In this document: piece by piece, positions 34,178 through 43,220 of the stretch | Layout of the letters: each line of letters starts with the position of its first letter | Numbering within the stretch: position 1 is the first letter of the stretch | Assembly (NCBI GenBank): GCA_965222065.1 | Contig: OZ244933.1 | Coordinates: 1,054,001 to 1,118,000 of the forward strand | DNA: 64,000 nt | Source of the DNA: GM7GCV1 sp965222065 | GTDB taxonomy: Bacteria; Pseudomonadota; Gammaproteobacteria; Pseudomonadales; GM7GCV1 | Reading direction: 5' to 3' | Translations under genes and position numbers: made by a program | Notes under the pieces: generated by a model | What the model saw: only the letters and a program-made list of their open reading frames with translations | The model's database searches: none | What the model was told of the DNA's origin: nothing

Positions 34178-35374
34178 TTGAACCCTACAGCACCAGCTTC
34201 CTCCCATGTTCTTCCCCCACCAGAGAAAAGTGATCTTCGCCTCGGTTATGTGCGGCTTACTGACAGTGCTCCCCTGATTATTGCCCATGAACTTGGCTAC
34301 TTTGACGAGCATGGTCTTCACGTCGAGCTGGAACGCCAGAGCTCCTGGGCCAATGTGCGCGATAAAATTGCCGCCGGCTATCTGGACGCTGCCCATATGC
34401 TGGCCCCCATGGTGTTGACCACGACGATTGGACTGGGCGGTATTCGAACGCCACTGCTTACCGGGCTGGCACTTTCCAGTAATGGCGATGCCATCACACT
34501 CAATAACGATATTGCTGACCAGCTCAGTGGGGAAAACCGTGATTTCACATCACTGGATGACGCCAGGAATTCGGCCCGTAAACTGGCCGACGTCATGGCT
34601 ACTCGGCCCACACTTACCCTGGCCAGCGTGCATCCCTTCTCGACACATAGCATTATCCTGCGCAGGTGGTTGCGTTCGGGCGGGATCAATCCGGACAGGG
34701 ATGTGCGAATCATTGTCCTGCCCCCCGAACAAATGGTCGATAGCCTGAGCCGCGGCATGATCGATGGTTTTTGCGCCGGGGAACCCTGGAGTACCCGGGC
34801 TGTTCAATACGGGGTAGGCTCTGTGGTTGCTACCGGGTACCAGATCTGGAATAACGCCCCGGAAAAAGTCCTGGGTGTCACCCAGGACTGGCATGAGAAA
34901 CATCCCTGCACACACCTGAGATTAAGGCTTGCCCTGATGCGTGCGGGCCAATGGCTGGATGTCACAGAGAACCGCCCGAATGCTGCACACATACTTGCCA
35001 AAAAAGAATATCTGGACATACCGGAAGTCGAGCTGTTGCCTTCACTGACCGGTCAGCTGAAGTTTTCCCGAAACCAGGACCCTGTAGAAATCCAGTGTTT
35101 TCACCTTTTTTCCAGAAGAAGCACAGGATTCCCCTGGCGTTCGGATGCTGAGCAGATTTTGCATCAGGTGGAATTGCAAATAGAGCGTACCCTCGCCGCA
35201 GATCAAAAGCATGCCCTGATACAGGAATGTTACCGCCCGGACCTGTACCGCAACGCCGCAAGGGAGCTGGGCATCCAAAGTCCCGATCAGGACTGCAAGC
35301 AGATGAACCGGCACCCACAGCCATGGACGACTGACCAAGGTCTGGAACTCGGGGCAGATTTCTGCCTGGACTAA
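34178..35374 (+). CDS. nasS: NasS: cytoplasmic nitrate sensor (NrtA/CmpA-like)
   Basis: A 398-residue periplasmic-binding-protein fold of the nitrate-binding NrtA family without a signal peptide ('LRLGYVRLTDSAPLIIAHELGYFDEHGL', 'ASVHPFSTHSIILRRWL', 'DGFCAGEPWSTRAV'), so it acts in the cytoplasm. In Azotobacter, Paracoccus and relatives NasS holds NasT until nitrate binds, then releases it. TTG start at 34178 with GAGGA upstream. The pair closes the glucosylglycerate operon. Confidence 0.93.
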   Translation: MNPTAPASSHVLPPPEKSDLRLGYVRLTDSAPLIIAHELGYFDEHGLHVELERQSSWANVRDKIAAGYLDAAHMLAPMVLTTTIGLGGIRTPLLTGLALSSNGDAITLNNDIADQLSGENRDFTSLDDARNSARKLADVMATRPTLTLASVHPFSTHSIILRRWLRSGGINPDRDVRIIVLPPEQMVDSLSRGMIDGFCAGEPWSTRAVQYGVGSVVATGYQIWNNAPEKVLGVTQDWHEKHPCTHLRLRLALMRAGQWLDVTENRPNAAHILAKKEYLDIPEVELLPSLTGQLKFSRNQDPVEIQCFHLFSRRSTGFPWRSDAEQILHQVELQIERTLAADQKHALIQECYRPDLYRNAARELGIQSPDQDCKQMNRHPQPWTTDQGLELGADFCLD

Positions 35375-35473
35375 CCAGGCGGCAATTGGCAAAAGTTCTA
35401 AAAATGCCGTTGGCGGATTGCAACGAATCTGCAATACTGCGCGCGTCTTGTGTATTTATCCCACCTTATTCCT

Positions 35474-36205
35474 ATGACTTATTGCTTGGCAATTCAACTC
35501 GACCAAGGCTTGGTTTTTTGTTCCGACTCAAGGACAAATGCCGGTCCGGATCGCGTTAGTACCTACAGCAAAATGCACCACTTTTCGGTTCCCGGAGAGC
35601 GTCAGCTGGTCATTCTTACCGCCGGAAACCTGGCAACCACCCAGGCGGTAATGGCCACACTTGAGCGTGATATCAAGGAAGACGCCAAAGTTAATCTGCA
35701 CAAACTGGGTTATGTGGATGATATCGCCGACTATGTGGGCGAATTGAGTGTAAAGACCCAGCAAAAATACGCCGACAGCGGTCCGGAATCCGGTTTTAAT
35801 GCGGAGGCGACCTTTATTCTGGGAGGCCAGATCAAGGGCGGGGAACAGGAGGTCTACCTGATATACCCCGAGGGCAACCACATCACAGCGTCCAAACAAT
35901 TTCCCTATCTGCAAATAGGTGAAACCAAATACGGCAAACCCATCCTGGATCGTATTATTCGTCAGCACACCAACGCGGAAACAGCCATGCGCTGTGCGCT
36001 GGTCTCCATGGATTCCACCATGCGCAGCAATGCCACCGTAGGACCGCCCATAGAGCTGCTCTACAGCCCTTCCGGTCTTCTGGAAAAATCACACAACTAT
36101 CGCCAGTTTCTCGAGAACGATGAGTACTTGATGAAATTGCGCCAGGCCTGGGATGAAAATATCCGCAAGGCCTTTAATGAGTTGCCTGAGCTAACAAGTT
36201 TATAA
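35474..36205 (+). CDS. Bacterial proteasome-like peptidase (Anbu)
   Basis: A 243-residue Ntn-hydrolase of the proteasome beta-subunit fold. It begins 'MTYCLAIQLDQGLVFCSDSRTNAG', the Anbu opening, with Thr2 as presumed nucleophile after Met removal and the conserved 'DSRTN' Asp. I use the ATG at 35474, since the upstream extension would bury the N-terminal nucleophile. Anbu self-assembles into rings or helices; its substrates are unknown. The alpha-E and ATP-grasp partners usually in its operon are present but on the opposite strand (37286-39689). Its 3' end overlaps the convergent metallopeptidase gene by 32 bases. Confidence 0.9.
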   Translation: MTYCLAIQLDQGLVFCSDSRTNAGPDRVSTYSKMHHFSVPGERQLVILTAGNLATTQAVMATLERDIKEDAKVNLHKLGYVDDIADYVGELSVKTQQKYADSGPESGFNAEATFILGGQIKGGEQEVYLIYPEGNHITASKQFPYLQIGETKYGKPILDRIIRQHTNAETAMRCALVSMDSTMRSNATVGPPIELLYSPSGLLEKSHNYRQFLENDEYLMKLRQAWDENIRKAFNELPELTSL

Positions 36206-37226
36206 CTTTTTCCACGAATTGCATCTTGCGGGTCACCTGGGAAGTGACCACAAAAGGATAGGTGTCGCGCAAACCACTGCTGCGATTGATCTCATTGAAG
36301 GCCACACTTAAGTCCGCCCAGGACTGGATCCTGGTTCTCAGCGGTGTATCCATTGGCGAAAACTCCAGCAGATCATTGGCATACGCGGATTCCAGCGCGT
36401 CGTGGATCAATAAATAATGCGCCCAGGTCTCCGCCCAGTCCTCCAGGGGATGGGCAGAGGAATAGGCACTGATGTAATATTCCTGCCAATTATCAATGGG
36501 GCCCAAACGGTAATGGCGCTCCAGCGCAGCCTTGTAATCCTGGCCCGGATCGCCAAAAAGGAAAATAAAATCATCCAGCAACTGGCCTTTGGGGTTAAGT
36601 AAAAACCAATAATAGTGTCCGGACTCATGCCGCAAGTGCCCCAACAGGGTCCGATAGGACTCATTCATGGCAACACGGATGGATTCACGGGCCGCGTCAT
36701 CCGCCTCGATGGCGTTAATGGTGATAACTCCACCGGAAAACCCTGTCGACACAAAGGACTCCGGGTAATGATCAGGGGCACTGCGTTCATCTTCAATAAA
36801 GTCCAGCAGCAAGCCTTTTTCCGGCTCGTCAAAACCATTGGCTATGGGCAGATGTTGCACCATCAAGCCGTAAAGCAGGCGTTTTTTTGCCACTTCAAAC
36901 TGACGCCATCTTTTCAGATTCTCTGGCCGTTCCAGATTGGGGATGGTGCGATTAAAGCGACAGCCGCAGCATAGGCGGTGGCCGTCATTGGCTGGCTTTA
37001 GCCAGTTACAGACACCGTAATCCGCCCGGTTTGAACAGAATTCATAATTATGGGCTGAAAACCCGAGATTGGATTGGCCTGCTTCCTGGAACTGGCCATG
37101 TTCGGTTTGCCAGCCACTTATCATCTGCATGCTGTCCGGTTCAAAGCCGAGCACTGCGCCACAGGAAACACACTGCAGACTGTCGAAAAATACCCGACGT
37201 CCACACCGACAATAAAATTTCTTCAT
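36174..37226 (-). CDS. Putative zinc-binding metallopeptidase (zinc-ribbon, Peptidase_Mx type)
   Basis: A 350-residue protein. The N-terminus carries a zinc ribbon ('YCRCGRRVFFDSLQCVSCG') and a second cysteine cluster ('CSNRADYGVCNWL..HRLCCGC'). The catalytic 'HLRHESGHYYW' supplies HExxH. These features define the PF15887 group. It is encoded downstream of alpha-E and ATP-grasp on the same strand (59-base gap) and convergent with Anbu. A transglutaminase more often fills this place in Anbu loci. Confidence 0.87.
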   Translation of the reverse strand: MKKFYCRCGRRVFFDSLQCVSCGAVLGFEPDSMQMISGWQTEHGQFQEAGQSNLGFSAHNYEFCSNRADYGVCNWLKPANDGHRLCCGCRFNRTIPNLERPENLKRWRQFEVAKKRLLYGLMVQHLPIANGFDEPEKGLLLDFIEDERSAPDHYPESFVSTGFSGGVITINAIEADDAARESIRVAMNESYRTLLGHLRHESGHYYWFLLNPKGQLLDDFIFLFGDPGQDYKAALERHYRLGPIDNWQEYYISAYSSAHPLEDWAETWAHYLLIHDALESAYANDLLEFSPMDTPLRTRIQSWADLSVAFNEINRSSGLRDTYPFVVTSQVTRKMQFVEKVINLLAQATH

Positions 37227-37285
37227 GAATTTTCAGGCCAAAATGCTAGTGAATTGCGGTCAACCATAACCCTTATCCGGGACCG

Positions 37286-38206
37286 CTATTTGGAAAACCA
37301 GCTCTGATAAACCAAAAAGTTAAGCTTGTTCAATTGCTCCTGAAATACATCAATATATTGATGCAATCTTTGCAGGCTCATTTTGCTGGCATTAAAGCGA
37401 CCCAGTTTACGCCCCATATTTATCAAAAGCTTTTCAACCTGGGCGTGATTTTTCAATGCTCTCGAATCCTTACGGACCACCGACAGACAATAGGCAATAC
37501 TGCGAGGGAAGTTTTGGTCACCGAAAACAAAATTGACCACATCATCGGCATTCACCAGCGGTCCAACCTCCCGACGATAGGCGGTTACTGCCGACAACGA
37601 CTTAAGTAAATGCCCCCAGATCCAGGTGCTGGCTTCATCGCCCAGCTTGCGATCCAGGGCGGTCATTACCGCAACATCCACCACCCGGCTGGTCATGTCG
37701 GCGCGCTCCAGGTTATGGCCCATACGCAAGAAACGGAATGCGTGATCGTGCGACAGGCTTGAGCCAATCACTCCGTTGATCTGGGCAGTCATGGCAAGAA
37801 CCTGGTCAAGGAAATCTAGGCGAGACTGACGTGCCGTGACCTTCTCAGCATTGGTATTTACATAGATATAAAGCTCATTGACCAGTTCCCAGCACTCGTC
37901 TGGCAGGACATCACGGGTAGTGCGCACATTTTCCCGAGCGGCCTTTACGGAATCACGGATCGAACTAAAATTATCCTTGTCAGCAATAAGAAACTTGCAG
38001 ACATTGCGTTCGTTGTAATTTTTGTAACGACGCTCGAAGGCCTGATGGCCATCAATAATATCGATCAGGCTCCCCCATCCGGGCTCGGAACCACGCGGAA
38101 TATCCAGAATAAACTGGGTGTAGGCATAGGTCAGCCGTGCGGTATCCTCAGCGCGCTCCAGATAGCGCGCCATCCAGTAAAGCCGTTCTGCGACGGAGCT
38201 CAGCAT
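37286..38206 (-). CDS. Alpha-E domain protein
   Basis: A 306-residue all-helical protein. 'MLSSVAERLYWMARYLERAEDTARL' is the alpha-E opening and 'FLRMGHNLERADMTSRVVDVAV' the central repeat. Family function unknown, but it is consistently co-encoded with a circularly permuted ATP-grasp and Anbu, and is thought to form part of a peptide-modification or amide-ligation system. 34 bases after the ATP-grasp gene. Confidence 0.92.
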   Translation of the reverse strand: MLSSVAERLYWMARYLERAEDTARLTYAYTQFILDIPRGSEPGWGSLIDIIDGHQAFERRYKNYNERNVCKFLIADKDNFSSIRDSVKAARENVRTTRDVLPDECWELVNELYIYVNTNAEKVTARQSRLDFLDQVLAMTAQINGVIGSSLSHDHAFRFLRMGHNLERADMTSRVVDVAVMTALDRKLGDEASTWIWGHLLKSLSAVTAYRREVGPLVNADDVVNFVFGDQNFPRSIAYCLSVVRKDSRALKNHAQVEKLLINMGRKLGRFNASKMSLQRLHQYIDVFQEQLNKLNFLVYQSWFSK

Positions 38207-38240
38207 CGGTATGTCTCCATAGCTTTATCACTTATGCCCA

Positions 38241-39689
38241 TCAATTTCTCTTCTCCACAATCCAGGTGTCTTTACTCCCTCCTCCCTGGGATGAATTGAC
38301 CACGAGGGACCCTTCCCGCATAGCCACCCTGGTCAGACCTCCCTGGGTTACCCAGGAATTTCTTCCCTGCAGAATAAAGGGTCGGAGATCAAGATGGCGG
38401 GGGGCGATTCCTCCATCAACAAACGTGGGTGCCGTAGACAGGTTCAGAGTGGGCTGGGCAATGTAATTGCGGGGATTTTTCTGAATGAGTTCCCGGAATT
38501 TCTTGTGATCCGCCTTGCTGGCATGGGGGCCAACCATCATGCCGTAGCCACCGGACTCATTTGCCGGTTTAACAACCAGCTGCTCAATATTTTCCAGGAC
38601 ATAATCCCGATCTTCATCCAGCATGCACAAATAGGTTTTAACGCTGTTGATCAAGGGTTTTTCATTCAGGTAGTAGCGAATCATCTCCGGTACAAACGCA
38701 TAGACCACCTTGTCATCAGCCACGCCACTGCCGGGTGCATTGGCGATGGCGACATTGCCTTTACGCCAGCTTCGAATAATGCCGGGCACGCCCAGTGCAG
38801 AATCTTCCCGGAAGGCTTCCGGATCAATAAACTCATCATCAATACGGCGATAAACGACATCCACCCGTTGCGGACCATCGACCGTTCGCATGTAGACACA
38901 GTCGTCCTTGCCGACAAACAAATCCGATCCCTCGACCAGCTCTGCCCCCATGCCCTGGGCCAAAAACGCATGCTCAAAATAGGCCGAGTTATATATCCCC
39001 GGGGTCAGTACCACCACACAGGGACGTTTGCGCTCACGGGGGGAGAGCGACGCCAGGGTGCTATAAAGCCGCGAAGGGTAATCATCCACAGGTCGTACAC
39101 TGTAGTTTTTAAACAAGTCAGGCAGGACGCGCTTGGTCACCTCACGATTTTCAATCATGTAGGACACGCCGGAGGGCACTCTCAGGTTATCCTCCAGCAC
39201 GTAAAAGTTACCCTTGATGTCGCGAATCAGGTCACTGCCGCAGATATGTGCCCAAACACCATACTTGGGGCGAAAGCCAATACAGGGTTTTTTGTAGTCT
39301 TTTGACTCCAGCACCACATCGGCGGGAATCAACCCATCTGCCAGAATTTTCTGTTCGTTGTAGACATCATTAATAAAGGCATTGAGCGCCCTGCTGCGCT
39401 GAGTCAGGCCCTGGCGTACCATGGCCCAGTCACTGGCCTTGATCAGGCGTGGAATAATATCGAATGGCCAGGCCCGATCTATATTCTGCCCCTGGGAATA
39501 AATGGTAAAGGAGATGCCCATTTCCCTAATGGCCAATTCTGCCGCATTACCCCGGGCCACCATTTCTGCTGGATCCAGACGGCTAAAGTGATTGACCAGT
39601 TTACGTGCCACAGGACGAGCAGTGCTTTTCTCCGTGAGAAGTTCATCATAAAAACCTGACGACTTGTAGTTTTCCCAACAATGCTTCAT
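38241..39689 (-). CDS. Circularly permuted ATP-grasp protein
   Basis: A 482-residue protein of the circularly permuted ATP-grasp type 2 group: 'GFRPKYGVWAHICGSDLIRD', 'VLEDNLRVPSGVSYMIENR', 'DPEAFREDSALGVPG', 'NAPGSGVADDKVVYAFVPEMI' and 'VVKPANESGGYGMMVGP' (nucleotide binding). It probably ligates carboxylates to amines on a peptide or protein. First gene of the leftward alpha-E/metallopeptidase operon; its promoter must lie in 39690-39850. Confidence 0.93.
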   Translation of the reverse strand: MKHCWENYKSSGFYDELLTEKSTARPVARKLVNHFSRLDPAEMVARGNAAELAIREMGISFTIYSQGQNIDRAWPFDIIPRLIKASDWAMVRQGLTQRSRALNAFINDVYNEQKILADGLIPADVVLESKDYKKPCIGFRPKYGVWAHICGSDLIRDIKGNFYVLEDNLRVPSGVSYMIENREVTKRVLPDLFKNYSVRPVDDYPSRLYSTLASLSPRERKRPCVVVLTPGIYNSAYFEHAFLAQGMGAELVEGSDLFVGKDDCVYMRTVDGPQRVDVVYRRIDDEFIDPEAFREDSALGVPGIIRSWRKGNVAIANAPGSGVADDKVVYAFVPEMIRYYLNEKPLINSVKTYLCMLDEDRDYVLENIEQLVVKPANESGGYGMMVGPHASKADHKKFRELIQKNPRNYIAQPTLNLSTAPTFVDGGIAPRHLDLRPFILQGRNSWVTQGGLTRVAMREGSLVVNSSQGGGSKDTWIVEKRN

Positions 39690-39850
39690 GGCAGCCTTTT
39701 ATTTGTGTTCATTTGATTCTCACAACGCCTCAGCATAATGGATAGCCCAAGTGGCTAATCCTAGATAGCCCTGTACATCATATCTGATTGCAAGTTGCAT
39801 ACCAGTCTTCTTGCCTCACTTTGCGCTTGAGCAGATGACGCCAGAGCAAA
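39690..39850. other. Intergenic region between ATP-grasp gene and nirB control region
   Basis: Start of a 534-base gap. No supportable gene. It should include the leftward promoter of the ATP-grasp operon. Confidence 0.4.
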
Positions 39851-39886
39851 TGCACCATTTCAGTGACCAGGTCAAAAAGTCGCACC
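39851..39886. promoter_or_regulatory. Candidate activator half-sites upstream of sigma-54 promoter 3
   Basis: TGCACC at 39851 and CGCACC at 39881, 30 bases apart and 118-153 bases before promoter 3. They resemble the half-sites at 21500 and 25274 but the spacing differs, so this is tentative. Confidence 0.4.
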
Positions 39887-40003
39887 AAATCGATCCAGCT
39901 TCTGCCAAAACTCACCCAGGCCAGGAAACAGCAGCCTGGAACACAACAAAATTTATTCAGTAAAAACAGCCTGTTATAAACAGATCGCCAGATTTTACAA
40001 GGT

Positions 40004-40019
40004 TGGCACAGTACATGCT
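40004..40019 (+). promoter_or_regulatory. Sigma-54 promoter 3 (nitrite/nitrate reductase operon)
   Basis: TGGCACAGTACATGCT: GG and GC exactly 10 bases apart, with a perfect TGGCAC -24 box. Predicted start near 40030, just before leader 3. Confidence 0.86.
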
Positions 40020-40038
40020 TTTGTATCTGGTACATACA

Positions 40039-40088
40039 GGCCAAGCTGGGCCGCTCTCCAAATTATCTCCCCCCGGGTACCGACGCCC
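40039..40088 (+). promoter_or_regulatory. ANTAR (NasT) antitermination leader 3
   Basis: P1 (40039-40052): GGCC / GGCC closing hexaloop AAGCUG (A1 but C4). P2 (40075-40088): GGGU/GCCC closing hexaloop ACCGAC (A1, G4). P2's 3' strand GCCC overlaps the first bases of the terminator at 40086, giving the same mutually exclusive layout as leaders 1 and 2 with unrelated primary sequence. Confidence 0.72.
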
Positions 40089-40120
40089 TTCCGCTGGATT
40101 CTCCAGTGGAGGGGGTTTTT
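40086..40120 (+). terminator. Leader terminator 3 (conditional)
   Basis: CCCTTCCGCTGG, loop ATTCT, CCAGTGGAGGGGG, then five T: a 12-bp stem with G:T pairs, about 100 bases before nirB. Confidence 0.85.
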
Positions 40121-40182
40121 GCGTTGAGTGTCCCATCGGGAAATCTTTCTCTTTCCCTCGCGCCTTGGCCAGGAAACCAACC

Positions 40183-40203
40183 GGCCGAAAGCTTCATTCG
40201 GCC
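40183..40203 (+). other. Perfect 7-bp hairpin just upstream of nirB
   Basis: GGCCGAA-AGCTTCA-TTCGGCC, ending 20 bases before the nirB ATG, past the conditional terminator. It may mask or stabilise the ribosome-binding region (AAGGTAAG). No T-run, so not a terminator. Confidence 0.5.
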
Positions 40204-40223
40204 AAATGCGAAGGTAAGACGAA

Positions 40224-42758
40224 ATGCCAAAACAAAATATTGTTGTCATCGGTAACGGCATGGTGGGGCACCACTATGTCGACCAACTGATCCAGGCAGG
40301 TGTAGACGCTTCTATTACTGTCATTGGCGGTGAACCCCGGCCTGCCTACGACAGGGTTCACCTGTCCGAATACTTTGCCGGAAAAACAGCGGAAGAGCTG
40401 GCGCTCACCACGCGCGAATATTACGAAGAGCATCAGGTCCAGGCGCATTTCGGGGATTTTGTAGAAAAGATTGTCCGAGACGAAAAGTATGTAGAGACCG
40501 AAAATGGCCGCAAGTTTGCCTACGACAAACTGGTGCTGGCCACGGGCTCCTATCCATTTGTTCCCCCTATTCCCGGAAACGACCTGCCCAACTGTCTGAC
40601 TTACCGCACCATTGATGACCTGGGCGAAATCAAGAAAAGCGGGCAATCCGGCAAGGTCGGCGTCGTGGTTGGTGGCGGGCTGCTCGGGCTCGAATGCGCC
40701 AACGCATTAAAAAACCTGGGGATGGAATCCCATGTCGTCGAGTTTGCACCTGGCCTTATGGGCGTCCAGCTCGATGAAGGCGGCAGCAAAATGCTGCGCC
40801 GAAAAATCGAACGCCTGGGAGTTCGGGTACATACCTCCAAAGCCACTAAAGAGATCAGTCCCGGCGAGACACACCGGCTGAAGATGTCCTTTGCCGATGG
40901 AGACGCGCTGGAAACCGACACCATCGTTTTTTCGGCGGGCATTCGGCCCTATGACCAACTGGCCAGGGATTGCGACCTGGAAGTTGGTGAGCGTGGCGGT
41001 ATTGTCATCGACTATCACTGCCGTACCAGTGACAGTGACATCTATGCCATTGGCGAATGTGCTCTCTGGGATGGCCGAATCCTGGGACTGGTGGCCCCCG
41101 GCTATCGCATGGCCGAGGTCGCTGCCAGCCAGCTGACTGGTGACAAGAAAAGCTTCCAGGGTGCCGACATGAGTACCAAGCTCAAACTGCTGGGCGTTGA
41201 GGTCGGCTCGATCGGCGATTCCCACGGCCGTACAGAAGGTGCCCTGACTTACCAGTACAGCGATGCCAAGGCCGAAATCTACAAAAGCATCCAGGTCAGT
41301 GCCGACGGCAGCCAGCTGTTGGGTGCCGTGCTGGTTGGTGATACGTCCGATTACGATACCCTGCTTCAATACTACCTGAACGGTATCGATCTTCCCGAAA
41401 ACCCGGAAAGCCTGATCCTGCCCAGCGTCGATGGCGGCGCACCGGCTCTTGGACCAGCGGCTCTTCCGGCAACGGCTTCCATATGCTCTTGCCACAACGT
41501 GAGCAAGGGGGACATTGTCAGCTCGATCGAAGGTGGCAGCTGCACACTGGGCGATGTCAAGAGCGAGACCAAGGCATCGACCGGCTGTGGCGGTTGCGCT
41601 GCTCTGCTCAAGAGTGTCGTGGATTATGAGCTGGAACAGCGCGGTGTCAGTGTTGATCACAGCATCTGCGAACATTTTCCCTTCACCCGTCAGGAAATTT
41701 TCCATATCTGCCAGGTGGAAGAAATCAAAACTTTCGATGAGCTTCTGGACAAGCATGGCAGTGGCCGCGGCTGTGACATTTGCAAGCCCGCTACCGCCTC
41801 CATCCTGGCCTCCCTGTGGAACGATTACGTTCTGGAAAAGGATCATGTTGGCTTACAGGACACCAATGACACCTTTCTGGCCAATATGCAGAAGGATGGT
41901 ACCTATTCCGTCGTGCCCCGCATGGCCGGCGGTGAGGTTTCGCCCGAGGGACTGATCGCCCTGGGACAAATCGCCAAAAAATATAACCTCTACACCAAGG
42001 TCACCGGCGGCCAGCGGGTCGACATGTTCGGCGCCAAATTGCACCAGTTGCCGGCGATCTGGAAAGAGGTCGTCGAAGCCGGGTTTGAAACCGGCCACGC
42101 GTACGGCAAGGCCCTTCGCACCGTGAAATCCTGCGTAGGATCCACCTGGTGTCGCTATGGCGTGCAGGACTCGGTAAGCATGGCTATCCGGCTGGAGAAC
42201 CGCTACAAGGGGTTGCGCGCACCGCACAAAATAAAATCGGCCGTGTCGGGCTGTACCCGCGAATGTGCCGAAGCGCAGTCCAAGGATTTTGGTGTTATCT
42301 CCACCGAAAACGGCTGGAATCTCTATGTGTGCGGAAACGGCGGCATGAAACCCCGTCACGGTGACCTGTTTGCCACCGACCTCGATGACGAGACCCTGAT
42401 CAGCTACATCGACCGTTTCCTGATGTTTTACATTCGCACGGCCGATCGCCTGCAACGCACTTCCGTCTGGATGGACAACCTCGAAGGCGGACTGGATTAC
42501 CTGCGGGAAGTGGTGATTGAGGACAAGCTGGGTATCGGCGAGGAACTGGAAACCCAGATGCAAAACCTGGTTGACCGCTACCAGTGTGAATGGAAAACCA
42601 CCATCGAAGACCCGGAAAAACTCAAGCGTTTCCGCCAGTTCGTCAATGCACCCGATGCCGAAGACGAAAACGTCATCTTTGTTGAGGAACGCGGACAAAT
42701 ACGTCCCGCCAACGATGAAGAGCGCGCCGATCCAAACATCATCGTCAAATCAGCCTAG
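40224..42758 (+). CDS. nirB: Assimilatory nitrite reductase [NAD(P)H], large subunit
   Basis: An 844-residue cytoplasmic enzyme reducing nitrite to ammonium with six electrons. N-terminal FAD/NAD(P)H domains ('VVIGNGMVGHHYV', 'VVVGGGLLGLECANAL') are followed by a BFD [2Fe-2S] segment ('SICSCHNVSKGD', 'TGCGGC'), then the ferredoxin-like and siroheme/[4Fe-4S] domains with 'CVGSTWCRYG' and 'CTRECAEAQSKDFG'. Full length. First gene of nirB-nirD-FAD subunit-nitrate reductase, preceded by sigma-54 promoter 3 and leader 3. Confidence 0.96.
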   Translation: MPKQNIVVIGNGMVGHHYVDQLIQAGVDASITVIGGEPRPAYDRVHLSEYFAGKTAEELALTTREYYEEHQVQAHFGDFVEKIVRDEKYVETENGRKFAYDKLVLATGSYPFVPPIPGNDLPNCLTYRTIDDLGEIKKSGQSGKVGVVVGGGLLGLECANALKNLGMESHVVEFAPGLMGVQLDEGGSKMLRRKIERLGVRVHTSKATKEISPGETHRLKMSFADGDALETDTIVFSAGIRPYDQLARDCDLEVGERGGIVIDYHCRTSDSDIYAIGECALWDGRILGLVAPGYRMAEVAASQLTGDKKSFQGADMSTKLKLLGVEVGSIGDSHGRTEGALTYQYSDAKAEIYKSIQVSADGSQLLGAVLVGDTSDYDTLLQYYLNGIDLPENPESLILPSVDGGAPALGPAALPATASICSCHNVSKGDIVSSIEGGSCTLGDVKSETKASTGCGGCAALLKSVVDYELEQRGVSVDHSICEHFPFTRQEIFHICQVEEIKTFDELLDKHGSGRGCDICKPATASILASLWNDYVLEKDHVGLQDTNDTFLANMQKDGTYSVVPRMAGGEVSPEGLIALGQIAKKYNLYTKVTGGQRVDMFGAKLHQLPAIWKEVVEAGFETGHAYGKALRTVKSCVGSTWCRYGVQDSVSMAIRLENRYKGLRAPHKIKSAVSGCTRECAEAQSKDFGVISTENGWNLYVCGNGGMKPRHGDLFATDLDDETLISYIDRFLMFYIRTADRLQRTSVWMDNLEGGLDYLREVVIEDKLGIGEELETQMQNLVDRYQCEWKTTIEDPEKLKRFRQFVNAPDAEDENVIFVEERGQIRPANDEERADPNIIVKSA

Positions 42759-42770
42759 GAGTGGATACGA

Positions 42771-43121
42771 ATGAATGCACCTGCAACAAACGCCAAATGG
42801 CACGCGGTATGCGCCCTCAATGATCTGGTGGAAAACTCAGGCATATGTGCCCTGGTTGAGGGCCAGCAAATCGCCATTTTCTATCTTCCCAAGGAATCGC
42901 CCAAGCTCTATGCCTTGGGCAACTGGGACCCGATTGGCAAGGCCAACGTCATATCCCGGGGCATCCTGGGTGATGTCGATGGTCGCCTTGTCGTGGCCTC
43001 CCCGTTGTACAAACAGCATTTTGACCTGCTGACCGGGGAATGCCTGGAAGAGGATGTCCGGCTGCCCAGTTTTGCGGTTGCCTTTGATGGCGACCAGGTA
43101 CTCGTAGCCACCCAGGGTTAA
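42771..43121 (+). CDS. nirD: Nitrite reductase small subunit
   Basis: A 116-residue Rieske-like protein partnering NirB. It lacks the cysteine/histidine ligands of true Rieske proteins, as NirD does, while keeping 'GNWDPIGKANVISRGILGD' and 'SPLYKQHFDLLTGECLED' motifs. 12 bases after nirB. Confidence 0.93.
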   Translation: MNAPATNAKWHAVCALNDLVENSGICALVEGQQIAIFYLPKESPKLYALGNWDPIGKANVISRGILGDVDGRLVVASPLYKQHFDLLTGECLEEDVRLPSFAVAFDGDQVLVATQG

Positions 43122-43220
43122 CCATGTTTCCGGATCTTTTTTGGGACAACAACTGCGTGTTAAAGATTTTTTCGACCTGCTTTTTAAGCAAGTCACCACG
43201 GTTGCCTGTGTGTGAAAGGT

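Noticed and set aside
40707..41846. A 379-residue frame antisense to nirB
   Set aside because: Shadow of third-position GC bias in a well-supported gene; no family resemblance.
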